Part shown: positions 15,392 through 22,183 of the stretch, in pieces | Numbering within the stretch: the stretch's first letter is position 1 | How the letters are laid out: each line of letters starts with the position of its first letter | Source: a virus | IMG/VR virus record: IMGVR_UViG_3300030099_003332 | Location: 35,540 to 61,945 of that record | Length of the DNA stretch: 26,406 bases | Direction: 5' to 3' (one strand) | Made by a program: the position numbers and the translations under genes | Notes under the pieces: generated by a model | The model's database searches: none | What the model was told of the DNA's origin: nothing | Seen by the model: only the letters and a program-made list of their open reading frames with translations

Positions 15392-16001
15392 TGTATAAAT
15401 CGTTTTCGTTAATCAAAGTATAGGTAAATTTATTACCCCATATCTCAGCTGCTTTATTTGCGATCTCCATGTGAATTTCATATTCATTAGGATCTTGTAT
15501 TACTTGACAACCAGCTGAATTTTTGTCAACATCATCTAATTCTTTATAAGCAGAAGCTCTGTGTAGGTTTATTCCGAACATACCTGTTTGCTCTGTTCCT
15601 TCTAGCATATCGTATTCAGTGTCTTTATCATCATCACGATATACAGTAACAGGACCTAATCTCTGGCAGATTGCTTCGTACTTTCCATTATGCAAGTCTA
15701 TCTCATAAACTCCTTTGTATTGCCCTTCTTTTAATATAGCGCAACCTTTACTGTTCATTGGATTTTCTAACCAATATAAACCAGGTAGAGTAGTACATTG
15801 CATTTTGTATATATTCCATTGTCCTTCATACTTCCAGAATACACACATTAAGTCGTTAAATTTATTTGTTGTAGGTTCAGCAGCTCTTATACCAACTATA
15901 TTTAAGTTGTATGGTTTAGTATCGTTTTTAAATACATCAAAACCTCTACTTTCTACAGCTTGAATTACATTTAGTACGTTTACATCAATCATCTTTTGCA
16001 T
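15384..16001 (-). CDS. L,D-transpeptidase-like cell-wall enzyme, putative endolysin
   Basis: A 205-aa protein. The central part carries ENPMNSKGCAILKEGQYKG (residues ~80-97) and a second block with TGMFGINLHRAS at 139-150 and NSAGCQV at 161-167. H147 followed by S162-x-G-C165 fits the catalytic His/Ser-x-G-C arrangement of YkuD-type L,D-transpeptidases, with spacing near the family norm. I recall phage proteins of this layout annotated as peptidoglycan hydrolases. Adjacent holin-like genes support a role in host lysis. The first codon could also be the ATG at 15992 (MIDVN), three codons further in; both overlap or abut the upstream gene. Function is inferred from the motif and context. Confidence 0.6.
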   Translation of the reverse strand: MQKMIDVNVLNVIQAVESRGFDVFKNDTKPYNLNIVGIRAAEPTTNKFNDLMCVFWKYEGQWNIYKMQCTTLPGLYWLENPMNSKGCAILKEGQYKGVYEIDLHNGKYEAICQRLGPVTVYRDDDKDTEYDMLEGTEQTGMFGINLHRASAYKELDDVDKNSAGCQVIQDPNEYEIHMEIANKAAEIWGNKFTYTLINENDLYNG

Positions 16002-16140
16002 CCTTTTTCCATTTGTACATAGTATAACCTATAGCAGCTGCTAGTAATGCTATTCTCAACAAATCTCCTATATCTGCTAATGATAAAGTAAAAGCTGTTA
16101 TATTTAACGAATATAATTTAAGATCAGTTAAGGACCACAT
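15985..16140 (-). CDS. Small one-TM protein at head of lysis cluster
   Basis: A 51-aa protein (MWSLTDLKLYSLNITAFTLS...). Residues ~10-22 are moderately hydrophobic, and ~28-42 (LRIALLAAAIGYTMY) form a clear membrane helix followed by a basic tail KWKKDAKDD. It starts at the A of the upstream stop (TGATG) and overlaps the next gene by 17 nt. Size and topology suit a small spanin- or holin-type protein. No lipobox or export signal is visible, so the precise lysis role is open. Confidence 0.6.
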   Translation of the reverse strand: MWSLTDLKLYSLNITAFTLSLADIGDLLRIALLAAAIGYTMYKWKKDAKDD

Positions 16141-16307
16141 CACTTATTAGCGTTTAATACAGCGTTACCTTTATAAGGCACATTATCTATTTTTAAAGAA
16201 GTTTTAATCATCATATTTTTAGACGTCATTCTTCTAGTACCTAAATGTCCACATCCGCATTCTTTTTTTACTCCAGCGGGTTTTTGAGCTTCTCCGTAAC
16301 TTGGCAT
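16140..16307 (-). CDS. Small Cys-containing protein
   Basis: A 55-aa protein (MPSYGEAQKPAGVKKECGCG...). A C-G-C-G-H cluster at residues 17-21 may bind metal, followed by a strand-rich basic C-terminal half (RRMTSKNMMIKTSLKIDNVP). Its stop codon overlaps the start of the 51-aa membrane protein as TGATG, and its start lies 3 nt past the stop of the 107-aa gene. No known family recognised. The tight coupling on both sides is the main argument that it is a real gene. Confidence 0.6.
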   Translation of the reverse strand: MPSYGEAQKPAGVKKECGCGHLGTRRMTSKNMMIKTSLKIDNVPYKGNAVLNANK

Positions 16308-16309
16308 AA

Positions 16310-16633
16310 TTATATAGTTTGTTGAGTTAAATCTTGTGTTGGATCTTCATCAGTGGGAAGATTCATGGCTATTTTGTTCATATTAGCATTGTAGTTAGTA
16401 TCATTAACTACACTGCCTTGTATTGGATTTAATGTTTTAACTGGACCGTTACTAACTTTATTTACGGCTAAGTTGTCTAACTTTTCATTTATCATATCTA
16501 ATTTTTGATCTTGAGTTTCACCAGTTATATTGTCTACTACACCTCTAATTCTACCACCTAATCCTTGGCCCTTAGCGTCTTTAAATCCTTCAACTGCTTT
16601 ACCAACGTTCATTATACTATTAAATAGACCCAT
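16310..16633 (-). CDS. Hypothetical small protein, possibly virion-associated
   Basis: A 107-aa protein. Residues 1-35 (MGLFNSIMNVGKAVEGFKDA, KGQGLGGRIRGVV) form an amphipathic, Gly-rich helix pair of the sort seen in phage DNA-ejection or membrane-interacting proteins. Residues 35-60 are a charged helix (QDQKLDMINEKLDNLAV), and the rest is Asn/Thr/Pro-rich and probably disordered. It overlaps the winged-helix gene by 14 nt. I do not know a function. Confidence 0.55.
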   Translation of the reverse strand: MGLFNSIMNVGKAVEGFKDAKGQGLGGRIRGVVDNITGETQDQKLDMINEKLDNLAVNKVSNGPVKTLNPIQGSVVNDTNYNANMNKIAMNLPTDEDPTQDLTQQTI

Positions 16634-17081
16634 AACTTATTCTTTTATCTTTATTAACATTTTCTATAGACTTAGCTAATACTTTATCTGTATAACTAGA
16701 TCTTTTCATTATTTTATTTGCTTGAGTAGAAGTTGGTATTTCTTCTTCACCTAACATAATACGGTACATTCTACTTATTAGCTGTTTGCACTTAAATGAA
16801 ACTTTATACATATTGTACTTTTGAGTGGTTCTGTTCCTTGTTCTCCAAACAACTATCCAACCCTCTTTTAGTAACTTGTTCCAGCGCCTGTTATCCCAGC
16901 TGTAAGAATAAGTACCGGTTTTAAAATCTTGTTTTGAAAAAAATTCTAAAGCATCTAAATATATTAATAGCTCTAAGTCTGCATCATTAAGATTACAGGT
17001 CTTGCAAGCCCATTTACGTATTATACGATAATGTTTTAATAGATTTAATTCTTTTAGATCAGATGAGGTTAATTTTCTCAT
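16620..17081 (-). CDS. Winged-helix DNA-binding protein, putative regulator
   Basis: A 153-aa basic protein. Residues ~14-96 look like a winged helix-turn-helix: helices around LLKHYRIIRKWACK and DADLELLIYLDALEFF, a recognition-helix candidate at 61-74 (SWDNRRWNKLLKEG) and a beta wing at 75-96 (WIVVWRTRN, then QKYNMYKVSF). C26-x2-C29 could be incidental. The C-terminal half is helical and basic (CKQLISRMYRIMLGEEEIP). MarR-like phage proteins share this layout. It may control late transcription, for example at the repeats near 21815, but that target is speculation. It overlaps the 107-aa gene, so it is cotranscribed with the lysis genes. Confidence 0.6.
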   Translation of the reverse strand: MRKLTSSDLKELNLLKHYRIIRKWACKTCNLNDADLELLIYLDALEFFSKQDFKTGTYSYSWDNRRWNKLLKEGWIVVWRTRNRTTQKYNMYKVSFKCKQLISRMYRIMLGEEEIPTSTQANKIMKRSSYTDKVLAKSIENVNKDKRISYGSI

Positions 17082-17094
17082 TAATACCCTCTTC

Positions 17095-18024
17095 TTATTT
17101 ATTTTTTTTCATCATGGCTTTAGCATATTGCCTAGCGTTTTTAACTTTACCATATCCAGAAACTCCAGCAGGTTTATTCTTTTTAGCTTTATATTCTTTT
17201 TTATAAGACTTAAAAGAATTATCTGCTAGTTTATCAGCTTTTTTCTTTTTTCTATTTTCTTTCTTAGCTATTTTGTCAGCTTGTTTAACTTGTTTTTTAA
17301 TGTCAACATCTAAGTTTTCAGTTCTTAAAGAAGGTGTAGCACTAGACAATTGTTTAGCTTCTCTTATTTTTACTTCTCTTCCTACATTTTGCTTTTGTGT
17401 AGAAGTAGTAGGTCTATAAATAATGGCTCTATCTCTCGTTTTACCGTATGTACCTTCTATATTTTCAATTATGTTACCACCTGTATCTTTGTGAATACTA
17501 ACACCATTTTTTGCTTTAGGAATCGCTCCTGATCCTTGAACCATAAGTTGTCCATCTTTTTTAAAATTTTTTAACTCACTCTTTGTCATGGTATACCCAT
17601 CTCCAGGTGAGCCATCTTTTTGGGAGTATACATCAAATTGATCACTAACACCGTCTTTAACATAGCTGTGGCCGGTGCGTGATATTTCAACTCCACCTGC
17701 GTCTTTCCATCTTTGCTCTGCTTTACTATATTGATTAGATATACCAGTACCACCTCTTGCTTTAGAGACATTTGATTTCATACTAGCAATTCTGCTCTCA
17801 GCAAATGAACCAGCTGGGCCTGCTCCTAAACTAAAGTTACTACCAAAACCACCTGTCTTCATTGGTCCAGTTCCTGAACTCAAAGCATTAACAGTGTTTT
17901 TTATACTAGCGTTTTTAGCATCTTCTCTACCTTTCTTAATGCCTTCTTCTTTTATAGCATCTAAACCTTCTTGGTCTTCTATTGGTCCACCCATGGGAGT
18001 TTTAAAACCTTTTGCAAAATTCAT
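17095..18024 (-). CDS. Lys/Gly-rich low-complexity protein, likely internal virion protein
   Basis: A 309-aa protein. The N-terminal 100 residues are Gly/Ser/Ala-rich (SSGTGPMKTGGFGSNFSLG). The middle (100-215) is mixed, and residues ~235-309 are extremely Lys-rich (KQADKIAKKENRKKKKADKL). The composition suits a DNA-binding or ejected head protein, or an intrinsically disordered linker. No enzyme motif is visible. Its start lies 10 nt after the GroES stop. No membrane segments. It is unlike the neighbouring globular proteins and I recognise no family. Confidence 0.6.
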   Translation of the reverse strand: MNFAKGFKTPMGGPIEDQEGLDAIKEEGIKKGREDAKNASIKNTVNALSSGTGPMKTGGFGSNFSLGAGPAGSFAESRIASMKSNVSKARGGTGISNQYSKAEQRWKDAGGVEISRTGHSYVKDGVSDQFDVYSQKDGSPGDGYTMTKSELKNFKKDGQLMVQGSGAIPKAKNGVSIHKDTGGNIIENIEGTYGKTRDRAIIYRPTTSTQKQNVGREVKIREAKQLSSATPSLRTENLDVDIKKQVKQADKIAKKENRKKKKADKLADNSFKSYKKEYKAKKNKPAGVSGYGKVKNARQYAKAMMKKNK

Positions 18025-18034
18025 AATTATTTTT

Positions 18035-18295
18035 TTAAATGACTATTACTACATCGTGTTCTTTTATCACGGTGTATGTCTTATCTTTTATTTCTATTTT
18101 AAAACCAGCATGTCGATCGTAGTATATATCATCTTCATTACTTACACCAACAACGTCAGTTCCTGTTTGTATAACTTTACCTTTACGGTATCTTATATCT
18201 TCTCTTTGTGTTTCGGCTAGCAACAAACCTCCCTTTGTTGTCTTGCCGTTTTCTTTTATAGCTTCTATTACTATATTCTTACCTATTGCTTTCAT
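18035..18295 (-). CDS. groES: GroES co-chaperonin homologue
   Basis: An 86-aa protein, slightly shorter than cellular GroES (~95 aa). MKAIGKNIVIEAIKENG corresponds to the N-terminal strand. TTKGGLLLAETQREDIRYRK then spans the mobile loop, whose GGLLL equals the GGIVL that contacts GroEL. GKVIQTGTDVVG equals 'G.V.AVG', the DIYYDRHAGFKIEI segment equals the 'GD.V.F....G' region, and HDVVIVI is the terminal strand. It would cap the GroEL ring encoded immediately upstream, whose last 17 nt it overlaps. The gene order groEL then groES is the reverse of the usual bacterial operon. Identification is confident from the motif series. Confidence 0.85.
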   Translation of the reverse strand: MKAIGKNIVIEAIKENGKTTKGGLLLAETQREDIRYRKGKVIQTGTDVVGVSNEDDIYYDRHAGFKIEIKDKTYTVIKEHDVVIVI

Positions 18296-19835
18296 CTGCC
18301 CTTAGATTATTAATTACACAATCAGTGGACAAAATCGTAGTTGCTACAGAAGCCGCATTCCTAAGAGCACTCTTCGTAACTAAGAGTGGATCTATAATAC
18401 CAGATTTTACCATATTTACTATTTTTCCTGTAACCACGTTTAATCCTTTACCTTTACCTGGCATATCTGTATATTCTATACCAGCATTTTCAAGGATAGT
18501 TTTGTAGGGTGCTTTAATTGCATTTAACAGTATTTCTTCACCTATTGACTTTGGCTTAACTGTGTTCGATGCGTTTAATAAAGCTATACCACCTCCTGGC
18601 ACTATACCCTCTTTTATCGCGGCTTTTGTAGCGCAAATAGCATCTTCAACTCTATCTTTCTTTTCTTTTAACTCAACTTCTGAATTAGCTCCTACTTTAA
18701 CAATAGCAACCTTAGCAGATAATCTAGCTAGTCTTTTTTCTAATCTATTTATTACGTTAGGATTGCTTTCTTTAGCGATATCCTTTTTAATAGTTTGAAT
18801 CAGTTTGTTTGCTTCCTCTGGTATACTTTCTACCTGCAATATAGTCTCTTGTGCCGATGTTATTGATCTGAGGCATTCACCTAATTGTTCAGGTTGAATT
18901 AAATCCATATCATCTCCTAGATCTTCATTTATAAGAGTAGCACCGGTTAATAAAGCTAAGTCAGTTAATATAGTCTTTTTGTTTATTCCGTACGTTGGAG
19001 CGTCAACTACATTTACCTTTATATTACCTTTAATTTTATTCATAGCCAACGCGTTCAACACTTGTGAATCTACATCAGCTATAATCAGTAGAGGTTTATT
19101 GTTTTTAATAACATACTCTAATACACCTTGTATTTTTCTAACGTTCTCTATTTTATTTTCTACAATTAGTATTAAAGGATTTTTAAGTTCAGCTGTACCT
19201 TTCTCCTGATTAGTTATAAAATTCTGGTTTTTTAAACCTTTGTCATATTGTATACCCTCTATATTTTCCACTTTAGTTTCTGGTAATTCATGAGTCTCCA
19301 TTATAACAACACCAGTTTCATCTACTTTTTTAAAAGCTTCACTTATTATTTTCCCAAGTTCTTTATCGTTATTTGCTGATATTGTTGCCACTTGTTCTAT
19401 AACATCACCACTTACTTTTGATGAAGTTTTTTCTAAGTATTCAACAACTTTTTCTACAGCTGAATTAATACCTTCTTTTATATTTCTAGACCCATGCATA
19501 TCTAAATGCTTGTATGCTTCTTTTATTATAGCATGGGATAAAACTGTAGCTGTAGTTGTACCATCGCCAGCTTCACGTACAGTTTTTCTAGCTGCTTCTT
19601 TTAGTAGTTTAGATCCCATGTTTTCCACTGGATCTAACAGTATTACTGAATCGGCTACAGTTACACCATCTTTGGTTATAACTGGGTTACCGGTGTTATC
19701 TTCTAGTATTACACACTTGCCGCTAGCCCCTAAAGTGGAGCTAACAGCTTTAGTGAGTTTTTGTATTCCATTGAATACTTTTTCTTGAGCATCTGAACCA
19801 AAGTTCAAGTGCTTAACAATTAAGTCATTTTGCAT
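18279..19835 (-). CDS. groEL: GroEL-type chaperonin
   Basis: A 518-aa protein, slightly shorter than E. coli GroEL (548). All three domains are present. The equatorial ATP site shows TLGASGKCVILED at 34-46, ITKDGVTVA at 53-61 (D56), GDGTTTATVLSHAI at 90-103 (D91), VEDAICATKAAIKEGIVPGG at 396-415 (D398, the hydrolytic Asp) and DPLLVTKSALRNAAS at 482-496. The apical domain (~190-375) keeps KPLLIIADVD and the strand pattern but has KNQNFITN where cellular GroEL has SPYFINK, so substrate- or GroES-contact residues differ. There is no C-terminal Gly-Gly-Met tail; it ends NLRADESNR. ATP-driven folding of phage structural proteins is the expected role. The gene lies 23 nt after a 96-aa unknown. Confidence 0.95.
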   Translation of the reverse strand: MQNDLIVKHLNFGSDAQEKVFNGIQKLTKAVSSTLGASGKCVILEDNTGNPVITKDGVTVADSVILLDPVENMGSKLLKEAARKTVREAGDGTTTATVLSHAIIKEAYKHLDMHGSRNIKEGINSAVEKVVEYLEKTSSKVSGDVIEQVATISANNDKELGKIISEAFKKVDETGVVIMETHELPETKVENIEGIQYDKGLKNQNFITNQEKGTAELKNPLILIVENKIENVRKIQGVLEYVIKNNKPLLIIADVDSQVLNALAMNKIKGNIKVNVVDAPTYGINKKTILTDLALLTGATLINEDLGDDMDLIQPEQLGECLRSITSAQETILQVESIPEEANKLIQTIKKDIAKESNPNVINRLEKRLARLSAKVAIVKVGANSEVELKEKKDRVEDAICATKAAIKEGIVPGGGIALLNASNTVKPKSIGEEILLNAIKAPYKTILENAGIEYTDMPGKGKGLNVVTGKIVNMVKSGIIDPLLVTKSALRNAASVATTILSTDCVINNLRADESNR

Positions 19836-19858
19836 TTAATTAAATTTAATTGATTTGT

Positions 19859-20149
19859 TTATTTGAAAGTTTTTACTACTTTTGGTCCGTTGGAAAATTC
19901 TACTTTCTTAGCATAATGCTCTATTGATCCATCAATTGCAGCTTCTGCTCCTGTTATAGTTTCTCTTCTGGTAACATCGATCCACTTTCCTTCATTGTCG
20001 ATGTCTTCGTATTCGGTTTGATAGAATCCATTTGGTAATTGTACTATTCTCCAGTTAGCTTTATCTGCTAAATGTTTCCATAGGTTAATGGTTCTTTCGC
20101 TTAATTGTGGTTGACTATTCCACGATCTAGTCTTCATATAAAACGTCAT
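19859..20149 (-). CDS. Hypothetical protein upstream of groEL
   Basis: A 96-aa protein (MTFYMKTRSWNSQPQLSERT...). A helix at ~15-32 (LSERTINLWKHLADKANW) is followed by strands (RIVQLPNGFYQTEYED) and a second alpha/beta unit (DVTRRETITGAEAAIDGSIE). The alternative start at Met5 (MKTRSW, 20137) is possible. It appears to be a compact alpha/beta protein. I recall similar small proteins in marine phage genomes but no function. It precedes groEL by 23 nt, and a paired-hairpin leader lies upstream of its own start. Confidence 0.6.
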   Translation of the reverse strand: MTFYMKTRSWNSQPQLSERTINLWKHLADKANWRIVQLPNGFYQTEYEDIDNEGKWIDVTRRETITGAEAAIDGSIEHYAKKVEFSNGPKVVKTFK

Positions 20150-20177
20150 AGTATTTGGTTTTATGTTTTATTGGTTT

Positions 20178-20206
20178 GCCTTTCGGCTGGTTGCCACTAC
20201 TTGTGG
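20178..20206 (-). other. Two small hairpins in the leader of the 96-aa gene
   Basis: Reading leftward, CCAC-AAGTA-GTGG is followed a few bases later by GCC-GAAA-GGC, a GNRA-type tetraloop. The sequence between them (CAACCA) partly repeats nearby bases. Both stems are short and no T-run follows, so this is not an intrinsic terminator. It could be an RNA-structure element in the 71-nt gap between the fibre gene and the 96-aa gene, but short stems arise easily by chance. Confidence 0.3.
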
Positions 20207-20220
20207 TTAATATTTTTTAA

Positions 20221-20985
20221 TTATGATACATCAACTGATAGCCATCCTGATCCATTATTCAACCACATTTGATTAGTATCATCATCATATACAAGCATTC
20301 CTTTAACATTTCCATAAGTGCTAGAAAGAGTATTTCTTTGAGCGGTACTCATTACAGGTAATTTAAAAGCTTTAGTAGTTGATTGCACATCTAATATAGC
20401 TCCTGCGTTTGGTGACGCAGTACCTATACCAACATTATCCGAAGTAGCATTTACATGTAGTACGTTAGTATCTACGGTTAAATTTCCACTGGCTGTTAAT
20501 GTAGTAAAAGTTCCTGCTTGAGGAGTAACTGATCCTACAATGCCATCTAATGTTGAGGCAACTAAATTTGTAAATGTACCAGCAGCGTCTGTAGTAGCTC
20601 CTATAACCGTGCCATCAATACTACCACCATTAATATCTGCTGTGGTAACTGTACCTAAATCCGCTATAGTATTACCAGTGTTTGTCCAATCACCGCTAAT
20701 ACTAGATAAAGACAATACGCCTAACGTAGTAGTGCCTGTCACATCTAAAGTAGTGCTTATTGTTTGAGCACCTGTTAAAGTTATATTACCTGTTAAAACT
20801 ATATTATTTGTAGCTGAATTACCAGCGGCTAATACTTCTGCTAATGTATTGTCTGGATCTAAATCAGCTATAGCTTGAGTTGTTATATTTTTTGTGTTGT
20901 TGTTGTTATTAACGTCAGATATAACAATTAACTCGTCACCTTGTAATGGTGATGGACCACTGGGGTATGTATATATTATTGCCAT
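20221..20985 (-). CDS. Fibre-like beta-repeat structural protein
   Basis: A 254-aa Thr/Ser/Gly/Asn-rich protein. The N-terminal unit (GDELIVISDVNNNNNTKNIT, then TQAIADL) resembles attachment regions of phage fibres. Residues ~50-170 contain repeated beta turns with 'GT(F)TxLxAS' and 'GSIDGTVIGATTDAAGTFTN' units, typical of a trimeric beta-helical fibre. VGIGTASPNAGAILDV at ~190 marks the switch to a compact C-terminal head with KAFKLPVMSTAQRNTLSS and GMLVYDDDTNQMWLNNGSGW, a motif I recall from fibre tips and head proteins of Bacteroidota phages. Probable receptor-binding or decoration role; the exact virion position is unknown. Confidence 0.7.
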   Translation of the reverse strand: MAIIYTYPSGPSPLQGDELIVISDVNNNNNTKNITTQAIADLDPDNTLAEVLAAGNSATNNIVLTGNITLTGAQTISTTLDVTGTTTLGVLSLSSISGDWTNTGNTIADLGTVTTADINGGSIDGTVIGATTDAAGTFTNLVASTLDGIVGSVTPQAGTFTTLTASGNLTVDTNVLHVNATSDNVGIGTASPNAGAILDVQSTTKAFKLPVMSTAQRNTLSSTYGNVKGMLVYDDDTNQMWLNNGSGWLSVDVS

Positions 20986-21010
20986 TTTCTATAATAATTT
21001 ATAAGTTGTA

Positions 21011-21514
21011 TTAATTACCGTAAGCACTGCAACCGTGTGGTCCACAAGAACCAGTTGGTTGTGGATCCGGATCTCCATACAAAAACTTTTTTAATTTGTT
21101 TTTAAAGTTCGCGCCAGTTTTCTTTTGTCTATACTTATCTTTGTTTCCAAAAGCTTTGTTAAAAGCATAACTTTGAAACGGAGGCTTGTTATCCGATTTT
21201 TGATATTTACCAAGCTTGTGTCTCTTAGCGTATCTATCAATTTTCTTTTCTTCTGAAGTAAGCTTTTTGTTAGAGTCTATAGATTCGTTATATATCTCAC
21301 CATCTTTGTAAAGCTTTTTACTTTTGCTTTTTACTTCTAAATTAACAGTATTATTTGTTCTATTAGTTTCTTTTTGTTTAAACGCCTCTCCAAGTGACAT
21401 TGGTGTTCCTGTATTACAGGGCGGATTTGGACAATCGCTTTTATTATAAGTAGATCTACTACCCATCGCGTTAGCAACATCCTTTAAGTCTTCTGATTTT
21501 TGCTTATAAGCCAT
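21011..21514 (-). CDS. MAYKQKSEDL-family protein 2, Lys-rich
   Basis: A 167-aa, very Lys-rich protein. Its first ten residues are identical to those of the 81-aa protein encoded just upstream. The rest is low complexity: Cys28 and Cys33 (DCPNPPCNTG), a basic middle (KSKSKKLYKDGEIYNESIDS, then KRHKLGKYQKS), and a Gly/Cys-rich C-terminus (GSCGPHGCSAYGN; C157, C162). Four Cys could bind metal in a paired arrangement. It looks like an intrinsically disordered or internal virion protein, with no recognised function. It starts 11 nt after the stop of the 81-aa gene. Confidence 0.6.
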   Translation of the reverse strand: MAYKQKSEDLKDVANAMGSRSTYNKSDCPNPPCNTGTPMSLGEAFKQKETNRTNNTVNLEVKSKSKKLYKDGEIYNESIDSNKKLTSEEKKIDRYAKRHKLGKYQKSDNKPPFQSYAFNKAFGNKDKYRQKKTGANFKNKLKKFLYGDPDPQPTGSCGPHGCSAYGN

Positions 21515-21525
21515 ATCTCTACTAA

Positions 21526-21771
21526 TTATTCTGTATATGGATTTACTTTTGACGTTTGTTTCCCTGTGGATTTGTCTAAGTCTATTTCAATCTCTGGAAG
21601 TTTAAACTTTTGTTGTACTTCGGATTTATGCGCCATTTCAGCTAACTCTTCGTCACTTATTTTACCGGTAGTGTCACCACCTGGTGGTAGTATTTCTCTG
21701 TCATAAGCGCTTTTACCTCTCATTTCACGCGCAATGTTACTTAAATCCTCTGATTTTTGCTTATAAGCCAT
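21526..21771 (-). CDS. MAYKQKSEDL-family protein 1, first gene of the leftward operon
   Basis: An 81-aa protein (MAYKQKSEDLSNIAREMRGK...). After the shared N-terminus come a short Gly/Pro loop (LPPGGDTTG), a charged helix (DEELAEMAHKSEVQQKF) and a beta/acidic segment (KLPEIEIDLDKS). It is the promoter-proximal gene of the leftward block. The shared N-terminus with its neighbour, also near-identical in DNA, points to duplication or gene conversion, or to a conserved targeting tag. No function recognised. Confidence 0.6.
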   Translation of the reverse strand: MAYKQKSEDLSNIAREMRGKSAYDREILPPGGDTTGKISDEELAEMAHKSEVQQKFKLPEIEIDLDKSTGKQTSKVNPYTE

Positions 21772-21801
21772 AATATTTTGTTTTAATGTTTTTCTATTTT
21801 G

Positions 21802-21839
21802 TGTACATGTTATCTATTTACATGCAATTTAGTAAATTT
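21802..21839 (-). promoter_or_regulatory. Possible diverged leftward copy of the bipartite promoter motif
   Basis: On the minus strand an ACTAAAT block is followed 9 nt past its 14-nt box by AGATAACATG, resembling the two boxes of the rightward motif. Matches are about 8/14 and 9/13, and the spacer is one base shorter than the fixed 10. It sits 31 nt upstream of the 81-aa start and overlaps the direct repeats, which is a sensible place, but the match is weak. Confidence 0.25.
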
Positions 21840-21850
21840 ACCTGCAAATT
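21815..21850. repeat. Two 16-bp direct repeats spaced exactly 20 bp (operator-like)
   Basis: TATTTACATGCAATTT at 21815-21830 and AATTTACCTGCAAATT at 21835-21850 match at 13 of 16 positions, with a 20-bp period, about two helical turns. They lie in the divergent control region just upstream of the leftward operon, a usual place for a repressor or activator site. The binding protein is unknown; the winged-helix protein at 16620-17081 is one untested candidate. Confidence 0.45.
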
Positions 21851-21863
21851 TTTCCGCTAAAAC

Positions 21864-21907
21864 ATGACAATAGGCCCTTACTTTTATATATATGAGGCTA
21901 ATGTCAC
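21864..21907. other. Conserved stem-loop element, copy 1
   Basis: TGACAATAGG at the left and CTAATGTCA at the right form an imperfect stem (TGACA/TGTCA plus AGCC-type pairs with a bulge). The ~20-nt loop contains TTACTTTTATA. T-runs lie on the right (21910-21915) and A-rich sequence on the left, so it could terminate transcription in the rightward direction. It matches copy 2 at 22948-22994 in both stem and loop. Confidence 0.55.
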
Positions 21908-22183
21908 ACTTTTTTAAAAAAATTGTTAGATATTGAGGAGTACTGCGTTCCCCCCTCCCCTCGACCACACTTTTCCCCACGGAAACGCGTTTCATTTTAC
22001 CGGGGCCCCGATCTTTTTACATTTTCCTTCCATCGTTTTGGCGTTTTCCATACCCTTCGGTAGATCTTTTCGCGTTTACCCTACTATCTTCCCACTCTCC
22101 ATTTCATTTCCTTTCTACAAAGTAAACACGATCCTTCAATGATAATATATATGTTACTAAATTATAAATTAAACACATACACT
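21908..22183. promoter_or_regulatory. Divergent control region with palindromes and C/T-rich strand bias
   Basis: No convincing gene lies here. From ~21945 to 22135 the plus strand is rich in C and T, poor in G and clearly more GC-rich than its surroundings, with a CCCCCCTCCCC run at 21950-21960. Two perfect palindromes occur close together: GAAACGCGTTTC at 21982-21993 and CGGGGCCCCG at 22001-22010. The minus strand carries several G-runs that could stack. The segment separates the leftward from the rightward gene block and contains promoter copy 1. A replication origin, packaging site or non-coding RNA are all possible; none is proven. Confidence 0.45.
22116..22152 (+). promoter_or_regulatory. 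Bipartite promoter motif, copy 1
   Basis: TACAAAGTAAACAC, then 10 nt, then TGATAATATATAT. This is the first of seven copies of a rigid two-box element. It lies 31 nt upstream of the 39-aa membrane protein start at 22184. Its left box differs from the consensus (TACAAACTAAATAC) at two positions. Confidence 0.65.

Noticed and set aside
21810-21995. 61-aa minus-strand reading frame
   Set aside because: It crosses the conserved stem-loop and direct repeats and has an unconvincing composition.
21933-22142. 69-aa plus-strand reading frame rich in Phe and Pro
   Set aside because: Its composition mirrors the C/T-rich DNA, it runs into promoter copy 1, and it has no plausible leader; more likely non-coding.
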